The notes below the pieces were generated by a model. It searched no databases. It saw only the letters and a list, made by a program, of their open reading frames with translations, and was not told the origin of the DNA. The translations under genes were made by a program, and so were the position numbers. This document shows positions 28,441 through 34,323 of a DNA stretch of 34,323 nucleotides, one piece after another. This DNA comes from Sphingomonas sp. (GTDB lineage: Bacteria; Pseudomonadota; Alphaproteobacteria; Sphingomonadales; Sphingomonadaceae): the NCBI GenBank assembly GCA_025980335.1, contig JAICXO010000013.1:1-34323 (forward strand), in the 5' to 3' direction. Position 1 is the stretch's first letter. Each line of letters starts with the position of its first letter.

Positions 28441-28755
28441 TTAGCCTACGATGAAGGTTCCTTCGGGTGCTTTGGACTTTATCTGATGTGCGGCCCTTCG
28501 CGCCTCCGCATCCAGCTGCTCACAAGTGTGCGCTACACATTTGATCGACGCTCCATCTTCCGAAGTAAGGACACGCCCATCCGGTTCTCGGCAGCTTTCG
28601 AAGCGGCTATTTTCGAAGTTGGTGAACCATGTGCAGGTGAGCGTTAGGCGTGGCCCGAAGGCCATTCGTTCGACCATTGATCCGCCAGGAGGAAGGGAGC
28701 CAATGTAGGGCTCTGGCGTCCCCAAGAGCAAAGCAAGAACGAACAACTGCCACAT
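28441..28755 (-). CDS. Hypothetical small secreted protein
   Basis: 104 aa; hydrophobic N-terminus MWQLFVLALLLG; four cysteines (TCTWF, ESCRE, IKCVAHTCEQ). No recognised family. Locally lower GC. Confidence 0.5.
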   Translation of the reverse strand: MWQLFVLALLLGTPEPYIGSLPPGGSMVERMAFGPRLTLTCTWFTNFENSRFESCREPDGRVLTSEDGASIKCVAHTCEQLDAEARRAAHQIKSKAPEGTFIVG

Positions 28756-28773
28756 GCTGTCAGACTACAGCCG

Positions 28774-28800
28774 CTGCGAATGTCCGCAACGGGTCGAAAG
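28774..28800 (+). repeat. Remnant of interspersed 'VRNGSKAD' element
   Basis: gcgaatgtccgcaacgggtcgaaagcg translates NVRNGSKA, the peptide signature of a widespread interspersed element. Confidence 0.55.
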
Positions 28801-28958
28801 CGCGGTGCGACGAAAGGCGCCACGCGGAGTGAATCCGCGTGACGTCGGTCCTGTCGCTCCGCGCGCCTAAGGGCGCTTGAGCGCAGGCCGGCCGGGGTTC
28901 GCCGTCTCTTCGCGCTGCGCCGGCGACGCTTCGCGTCGGCGTCGCTACGCTCGGCGGC

Positions 28959-30656
28959 TCAGCGGCCGTGCCCTCTCCAGCGCTTGAGCGTGCGGCTGAT
29001 GATTCCGGCCTCGTCGCCGGTCTCGCGCCACAGGCGGGCGAAGCTTGGGTCGGACGAGGCCGGCCGCTTCTCGGGCTCGAGATCGTCGAAGCGGACGCGG
29101 ATCGGGATCGCGACGCCCTCGCCGCAGACAATGCATTCGCGGTTGCGAAGCGCCGGGATGGCGTCGAGGAAGCCGCGCGCGCCCTCGGGCATGGCTGCCC
29201 GGACGCACGCCTGGTCGCGGTCGTTGTTGAGGCGCATCGAGACGATCGTGCCGCACTGCGACAGCACGCCTTCGGCGAGGTCCGACGGGCGCTGGGTGAT
29301 GAGGCCGAGGCTGACGCCGTACTTGCGGCCTTCCTTGGCAATGCGCTCGAGGATCTTGCGGACGGCTTGGCCGCCTTCCTGATGCTCGTCCTTGGGGACG
29401 TAGCGGTGCGCTTCTTCGCAGACGAGCAGCAGCGGCTTCTGAGCCTCGGTGCGCGACCAGATCGCATAGTCGAACACCATGCGCGCGAGCACCGAGACCA
29501 CGACCGACGTGATCTCCGACGGAACGCCGGAAACGTCGACGATCGAGATCGGACGGCCCTGGCTCGGCAGCCGGAACAGCTTGGCGATCAGGCCCGGCAT
29601 CGAGTCGGAAACCAGCATTCCGGAGAACATGAACGTGTAGCGGGGATCGGCGCGAAGCTCCTCGATCTTGGTTTTGAGCCGCTGGAAAGGGAGCGAATCG
29701 CCGGCGCGGTCGAGCTTGCCCATCTCGTTAACGATGATCCCGTGGAGGTCCGTCAGTAGATAGGGGATCGGGCTGTCGACGGTGACCTTGCCGTACTGGC
29801 TGAGGTCCTTGCCTTTGGTGCGCGCGGCAAGCAGGCACTTGGCGAGGATGTCGCCGTCGCGCTGCCGCTCGGGACCGTGGGTGGTCAGGAGGACCTCGCA
29901 ATGCTCCTCGAAGTTCATCAGCCAATAGGGGAGCTGGAGGTTGTCGACGTTGAAGATCTCGCCGCAGCTCTTGAACGCGGCGGAATATTCGCCGTGCGGG
30001 TCGATCATCAGGATGTGACCCTCGGGGCTGAGCTGCGAAATCCGGTGGAGGATCAGCGCGACCGAGGTCGACTTGCCGGTGCCCGTCGAGCCAAGCACCG
30101 CGAAATGCTTCGACAGCATCGGATCGACGTAAAGCGCGCCGCGGATGTCGTCGGTCGGATACACGGTGCCGATCTCGATGTTCGGCTCGTCGCTGGCCGC
30201 GAAAATCGCACGCAGGTCGTCGGTGGTGACCGGCAGAACGTCGGCGCCCGGAATCGGATAACGGGTGACGCCGCGGCGGAAGTTGCTGAGCGTCCCGGCC
30301 GAATCCTTGCTGCCTTCGCCGAGGAAGTCGACGTGCGCGACGAGCTCGCCGCCGTCCTCGCCGCGCAAGGTGCGGACGTTGGCGATCAGCCAGCAATTGC
30401 CGACGACCATCTTCACCTGGCTGCCAACCTGACCGGACATGGCGACCGACGGGTCCTTGTGCGTCTGGAGCGCCGTCAGCGCGGCGGCATCCATCCGGAT
30501 CTGCGATCCCGAACCGGCGATCTCCACCACCTGGCCGACTGCGGCGAGCTTCGCCGGCGCAGACCTAGCGGGTGCGGGAGCTGCTTCGTCCTCGCTGAAG
30601 CTGCTGACTTCGTTGAGGAATTCACGCAGGTTCGGCTGGTCGTCCATTATTCTCAC
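28959..30656 (-). CDS. HerA-like ATPase / DUF87-type ATP-binding protein
   Basis: HFAVLGSTGTGKSTSVALILHRI (Walker A), GHILMIDPHGEYSAAF, LLLVCEEAHRYVPKD (Walker B), SLGLITQRPSDLAEGVLSQCGT. GTG 30656 or ATG 30647 start. Confidence 0.9.
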   Translation of the reverse strand: MRIMDDQPNLREFLNEVSSFSEDEAAPAPARSAPAKLAAVGQVVEIAGSGSQIRMDAAALTALQTHKDPSVAMSGQVGSQVKMVVGNCWLIANVRTLRGEDGGELVAHVDFLGEGSKDSAGTLSNFRRGVTRYPIPGADVLPVTTDDLRAIFAASDEPNIEIGTVYPTDDIRGALYVDPMLSKHFAVLGSTGTGKSTSVALILHRISQLSPEGHILMIDPHGEYSAAFKSCGEIFNVDNLQLPYWLMNFEEHCEVLLTTHGPERQRDGDILAKCLLAARTKGKDLSQYGKVTVDSPIPYLLTDLHGIIVNEMGKLDRAGDSLPFQRLKTKIEELRADPRYTFMFSGMLVSDSMPGLIAKLFRLPSQGRPISIVDVSGVPSEITSVVVSVLARMVFDYAIWSRTEAQKPLLLVCEEAHRYVPKDEHQEGGQAVRKILERIAKEGRKYGVSLGLITQRPSDLAEGVLSQCGTIVSMRLNNDRDQACVRAAMPEGARGFLDAIPALRNRECIVCGEGVAIPIRVRFDDLEPEKRPASSDPSFARLWRETGDEAGIISRTLKRWRGHGR

Positions 30657-30724
30657 GCTCCCGGGACAAATGGCTTTGGGAGCGGGCTACGCCTGAGCGG
30701 TTAAAATTAACTTAGGCCAATCGC

Positions 30725-31513
30725 TTAGATTCGGCGGCGGAACGCGACCGCGGCGGCCCAGCCGAGGCTCAAGGACATGACCACGCAGGCGATCCCGTAG
30801 AGGAAGCGGTCGCGGCGCGATGCGAGCCACACGTCCCGCTCGAACCCCGATTTATCGATCTGGACGTCGCGCGTGGCGACGGCGACGACCTTGCCGCCGT
30901 GAGCGGAGTCGGGGTTCGGCTCGATCAGGAAGGTCTCGGCCGTGTAGGTGCCGACCGGGACCTGGCTCGGGATCGTCACGACCGCGCGGTAGAGAACCCC
31001 GTCGGTGATCTCGACCCCGTGCGGGTTCTCCGAATAGAGGCCGGCGCGCGAGCGCAGGTCGAGCAGCCCGGCCTCGAAATGGCGCTCCTTTTCGGGAAGC
31101 GAGCCGCCGCCGGGCGAAAGCTGGAGGTTGTGGATGCCGAGCTCGTAGATCGAGGCGGTGCGGTCGTCGACGAGCTCGCGGATCGGGCGCGATGAGGCGA
31201 CTGCATAATAGCTCGGCGCCGAGCGGAAGCGGCTCGAATCGGCGTTCATCCAGATGCCGGCGATCTTCTGTTTCTCGCGCACCAGGATCGGTTGGACGGG
31301 GCCGCGCAGGACGACGGCGATGTCGGCGGGACGATCGGGCGTGCGGCCGTTCGGATAGGCGATCGCGCCGAACAGCAGCAGCTGGGCCCCGGAAAAGCTG
31401 TAGCGGATCTCGACCTGCCGCGCCGAGATGTCGGGCACGAGAGTCGGCTTCGCCGCGCCCACGAGCAGCGGCGCGAGCAGCGCGAGGACGAGGGGGGGAA
31501 GGGCTTGCCTCAC
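30725..31513 (-). CDS. TIGR02186-like membrane-anchored protein
   Basis: GTG at 31513: (M)RQALPPLVLALLAPLLVGAAKPTLVPDISARQVEIRYSFSGAQLLLFGAI...; C-terminal TM GIACVVMSLSLGWAAAVAFRRRI. 4-nt GTGA overlap with upstream gene. Confidence 0.85.
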   Translation of the reverse strand: MRQALPPLVLALLAPLLVGAAKPTLVPDISARQVEIRYSFSGAQLLLFGAIAYPNGRTPDRPADIAVVLRGPVQPILVREKQKIAGIWMNADSSRFRSAPSYYAVASSRPIRELVDDRTASIYELGIHNLQLSPGGGSLPEKERHFEAGLLDLRSRAGLYSENPHGVEITDGVLYRAVVTIPSQVPVGTYTAETFLIEPNPDSAHGGKVVAVATRDVQIDKSGFERDVWLASRRDRFLYGIACVVMSLSLGWAAAVAFRRRI

Positions 31514-32424
31514 AGATATTCGATCGAGAAAATCTCGTCGGGCCGCCAGGCGAGGCCCAGCAGCATCCTTAAGCCCACGAGCAGGATCACGACCGCGAGC
31601 GCAAGGCGCAGCATGTCGGGCTTGATCCGGAGCGCGAGGAGCGCGCCATATTGCGCGCCGATCACGCCGCCGACGAGCAGCAGCCCGGCGAGCACGATGT
31701 CCACCGATCGCGTGGTCACCGAATGGACCATCGTCGTTGCCGCGCTGACCGCGAGGACCATCGCCAGGCTGGTCCCGATCACCACGCGCGCCGGCATTCC
31801 GAGCAGATAGATCATCGCGGGGACGATGATGAACCCGCCGCCGATGCCGAGAAGCACCGTCAGCACGCCGGCACCGAAGCCGATGGCGAGCGGCGCGACC
31901 GGCGAGATGTAGAGGCCCGACGAATAGAAGCGCCAGCGCAGCGGGAGCGAGGCGACCCAGCGGTTGTGCCGCGGAGTCTCCTTCTTGGCGTCGGCCTTGT
32001 TCAGGACGATGCCGAGCGCGACCAGTCCGTCCTTGAGCATGATCGTGCCGATCCACCCGAGGATCAGCACGTAGAGACAGCTGATGACGACGTCGATCTG
32101 GCCGCTCGCCTGGAGCATTCGGAACAGCGCCGCGCCGACCAGCGAGCCGAAGAAGCCGCCGACGGTCATCACGCCGGCCATTTTCAAATCCACCCCGCCG
32201 CGGCGCATGTGGACCATCGCGCCCGATACGCTCGCGCCGGTGATCTGGGTGGTCGCCGAGGCGACCGCGACCGTCGGCGGGATTCCGTAGAAGATCAGCA
32301 GGGGGGTTGTGAGAAACCCGCCGCCGATCCCGAACATGCCGGAAAGCACCCCGACCCCGAAGCCGAGCAGGATCATGAAGACGGCGTTCACCGACTGGCC
32401 TGCGATGGGGAGGTAGATGTGCAT
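31510..32424 (-). CDS. Sulfite exporter TauE/SafE family protein
   Basis: MHIYLPIAGQSVNAVFMILLGFGVGVLSGMFGIGGGFLTTPLLIFYGIPP...GFGAGVLTVLLGIGGGFIIVPAMIYLLGMPARVVIGTSL; two GIGGGF motifs; ATG 32424. Confidence 0.93.
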   Translation of the reverse strand: MHIYLPIAGQSVNAVFMILLGFGVGVLSGMFGIGGGFLTTPLLIFYGIPPTVAVASATTQITGASVSGAMVHMRRGGVDLKMAGVMTVGGFFGSLVGAALFRMLQASGQIDVVISCLYVLILGWIGTIMLKDGLVALGIVLNKADAKKETPRHNRWVASLPLRWRFYSSGLYISPVAPLAIGFGAGVLTVLLGIGGGFIIVPAMIYLLGMPARVVIGTSLAMVLAVSAATTMVHSVTTRSVDIVLAGLLLVGGVIGAQYGALLALRIKPDMLRLALAVVILLVGLRMLLGLAWRPDEIFSIEYL

Positions 32425-32482
32425 CGGCCCTGCCGAGACTAGCCGCAAACGGCGGTCGCGGCCAAGCCGTGGAGGCGCGGCT

Positions 32483-32896
32483 CTAGTGCGCCGGCGTTTC
32501 CATGATTTCGGTGAGCACGCCGCCCATGTCCTTGGGGTGCACGAAGAACACCGGCGTGCCGTGCGCGCCGATGCGCGGTTCGCCGAGCACGCGTACACCC
32601 CTGGCCTCGAGCTCGGCCTTGGCGGCGTGGATGTCGGGCACCTCGAAGCAGACATGGTGCTGTCCGCCGAGCGCGTTCTTGTCGAGGAACTTCGCGATGG
32701 GTGAATCTTCGCCCAACGGCTCGATCAGCTCGATCTGGCTGTTGGGCGTGTCGACGAAGCACACGCGGACGCCTTGCGCCGGAAGGTCGAACGGCGCGCC
32801 ATGCGGTTCCGCGCCGAACATCGTGCGGTAGAGCTCGAGGCTCTTCTCGATCGACGGCGTCGCCACGCCGACATGGTTGAGGCGGCCGAGTTTCAT
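32483..32896 (-). CDS. mce: Methylmalonyl-CoA epimerase
   Basis: MKLGRLNHVGVATPSIEKSLELYRTMFGAEP...GQHHVCFEVPDIHAAKAELEARGVRVL...FFVHPKDMGGVLTEIMETPAH. Confidence 0.93.
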   Translation of the reverse strand: MKLGRLNHVGVATPSIEKSLELYRTMFGAEPHGAPFDLPAQGVRVCFVDTPNSQIELIEPLGEDSPIAKFLDKNALGGQHHVCFEVPDIHAAKAELEARGVRVLGEPRIGAHGTPVFFVHPKDMGGVLTEIMETPAH

Positions 32897-32916
32897 TTTC
32901 GATTCTCCATCGTCGC

Positions 32917-33047
32917 GTCATTGCGAGCCGCGGAGCGGCGCGGCAATCCAGAAAAATCGGTTCACACGAAGACACGAAGAACACGAAGATCGCAAAGGCG
33001 CCGCGTACCTCTTCGTGTCCTTCGTGGTCTTCGTGCCTTCGTGTGAA
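32917..33047 (+). repeat. Composite interspersed repeat: cattgcgag half-element plus 'cacgaag' palindrome
   Basis: gtcattgcgagccgcggagcggcgcggcaatccag followed by ttcacacgaagacacgaagaacacgaag...cttcgtgtccttcgtggtcttcgtgccttcgtgtgaa (inverted arms 32961-33047). Confidence 0.85.
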
Positions 33048-33079
33048 AAATGGACCGCGGCGCTGCGCTTGCGGTCGGG

Positions 33080-33538
33080 TTAGTGCTCGACCGTCACCTC
33101 GGTGGTCACGGAATTGGCGATGAAGCAGGCCTCGTGCGCGCGGTGGTGGAGTTCGGCGATGGCGGCTTCGTCCGGCGGAATGCCGCCCCAGGTGACGCGC
33201 GGATGGAGCGTGACCCGGCTCATCCACATCTTCCCGTCGGCGCGCTTCTCGAGCACGCCTTCCGCCTCGTCGACATAGGAGTCGACCACGAACCCCGCGC
33301 GCCGCGCGAAGTCGACGAAGAACAGCATGTGGCACGACGAGAGCGAGGCGACGAACGCCTCCTCCGGATCGACTCCGGCCTGGTCCGACCAGGGCGCCGG
33401 AACCACGTGCGGGCTCGGGCTCGCCGGAACCACCGCGCCGCCGTCGAACGCCCACTCATGCGCGCGGCTGTACTGACCCTTGGCGAAGTCGGTGCTCGGG
33501 TCGCGGGTCCAGCGGACGGTGGCGGTGTAGGTGCTCAA
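33080..33538 (-). CDS. OsmC family protein
   Basis: DPEEAFVASLSSCHMLFFVDFARRAGFVVDSYVDEAEGVLE...RVTLHPRVTWGG...HHRAHEACFIANSVTTEV; catalytic Cys pattern; TTG start overlapping the upstream stop (TTGA). Confidence 0.9.
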   Translation of the reverse strand: MSTYTATVRWTRDPSTDFAKGQYSRAHEWAFDGGAVVPASPSPHVVPAPWSDQAGVDPEEAFVASLSSCHMLFFVDFARRAGFVVDSYVDEAEGVLEKRADGKMWMSRVTLHPRVTWGGIPPDEAAIAELHHRAHEACFIANSVTTEVTVEH

Positions 33539-33852
33539 ACGATTTTTCTGAACAGTCCGATACCTGCGCCGACAGCAGCGCCAAGCACCGGCCCAACAAA
33601 CGGGATTGGAACCGCTACAATGGCTCCGACCGCTGCACAGGCGGCAACACTCTTGCCGACATCACTTTTCAGACCGGTCTTTGCGAGTTGAGCTGCTTCC
33701 TTCGCAACGATTTTGCCTTCGCTCAATACGTCTGTCGCGTAGTCTTTCGCTTCAGCGGCCGCTTCGTTCGAAGGGACGGGTGCGGCGGCGCCGCAGTTTC
33801 CACAGAACTTCGCTTTGAAGGCAATCCGTTCATTACAAGCGGCACAACGCAT
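33535..33852 (-). CDS. Small zinc-ribbon protein with C-terminal glycine-rich hydrophobic segment
   Basis: MRCAACNERIAFKAKFCGNCGAA (two CxxC) and VAACAAVGAIVAVPIPFVGPVLGAAVGAGIGLFRKIV. Confidence 0.75.
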   Translation of the reverse strand: MRCAACNERIAFKAKFCGNCGAAAPVPSNEAAAEAKDYATDVLSEGKIVAKEAAQLAKTGLKSDVGKSVAACAAVGAIVAVPIPFVGPVLGAAVGAGIGLFRKIV

Positions 33853-33864
33853 AACATTTCCCCC

Positions 33865-34323
33865 TCAGAGAGGGATGTTGTCGTGCTTCTTCCACGGGTT
33901 CTCAAGCTGTTTATTGCGCAGCTTGCGCAGTCCCATCGCGATGCGCCGGCGTGTTGAATGGGGCATGATCACCTCGTCGATGAAGCCCTTGCTTGCGGCG
34001 ACGAAGGGGTTGGCGAAGCGCTCTTCGTATTCGGCGGTGCGTTTGGCGATTTCGTCGGGGTTGCCGGCGTCCTTTCGGAAAATGATCTCGACCGCGCCTT
34101 TCGCGCCCATCACCGCGATCTCGGCGGACGGCCACGCGTAGTTAATGTCTCCCCGCAGGTGCTTGCTGCTCATCACGTCATACGCGCCGCCATAGGCCTT
34201 GCGGGTGATGACGGTGATCTTGGGCACGGTGGCCTCGGCATAGGCGAAAAGCAGCTTCGCGCCATGGCGGATCAGGCCGCCCTGCTCCTGTTTGGTGCCC
34301 GGCATGAAGCCCGGCACGTCGAC
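33865..34323 (-). CDS. pccB: Propionyl-CoA carboxylase beta subunit, C-terminal part (truncated by window edge)
   Basis: [85 protein letters not shown]...[16 protein letters not shown]. Confidence 0.96.
   Translation of the reverse strand, partial: VDVPGFMPGTKQEQGGLIRHGAKLLFAYAEATVPKITVITRKAYGGAYDVMSSKHLRGDINYAWPSAEIAVMGAKGAVEIIFRKDAGNPDEIAKRTAEYEERFANPFVAASKGFIDEVIMPHSTRRRIAMGLRKLRNKQLENPWKKHDNIPL

Noticed and set aside
28959-30656. HerA-based anti-phage defence system
   Set aside because: No Sir2, DUF4297, NurA or nuclease gene adjacent; single HerA-like genes are not by themselves evidence of defence.

Overview
This is a high-GC window, most consistent with an alphaproteobacterium of the Sphingomonadales type (judged from protein character only, no search run). 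Main content, left to right: 5' part of thiC (minus) with a TPP riboswitch; a 2OG-Fe(II) oxygenase-like gene; an EF-hand protein; a 3273-aa autotransporter-like protein built from about 40 degenerate Cys-free 'NxGxIxIxAxAxA...GIxQxAxA' units, with a C-terminal beta-barrel and an unusual polyproline tail after the barrel; tandem hairpins including an intrinsic terminator; an apparent sulfation operon (TPR-sulfotransferase, cysD, cysNC, family 2 glycosyltransferase); two inverted paralogous glycosyltransferase-like genes about 6.4 kb apart, enclosing mipA/ompV-like, fdxA, S4-domain, Suv3-like helicase, UXS-type epimerase and methyltransferase genes; an M23 peptidase; a HerA-like ATPase; a TIGR02186-like/TauE-SafE pair; and methylmalonyl-CoA epimerase, OsmC, zinc-ribbon and propionyl-CoA carboxylase beta (partial) genes. 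The strongest candidate for something undescribed is the pairing of the giant repeat adhesin with the adjacent PAPS-making TPR-sulfotransferase operon, which resembles the logic of RaxST/RaxP/RaxQ tyrosine sulfation. Several interspersed palindromic elements are also visible. All assignments are by reading motifs; no database search was possible.
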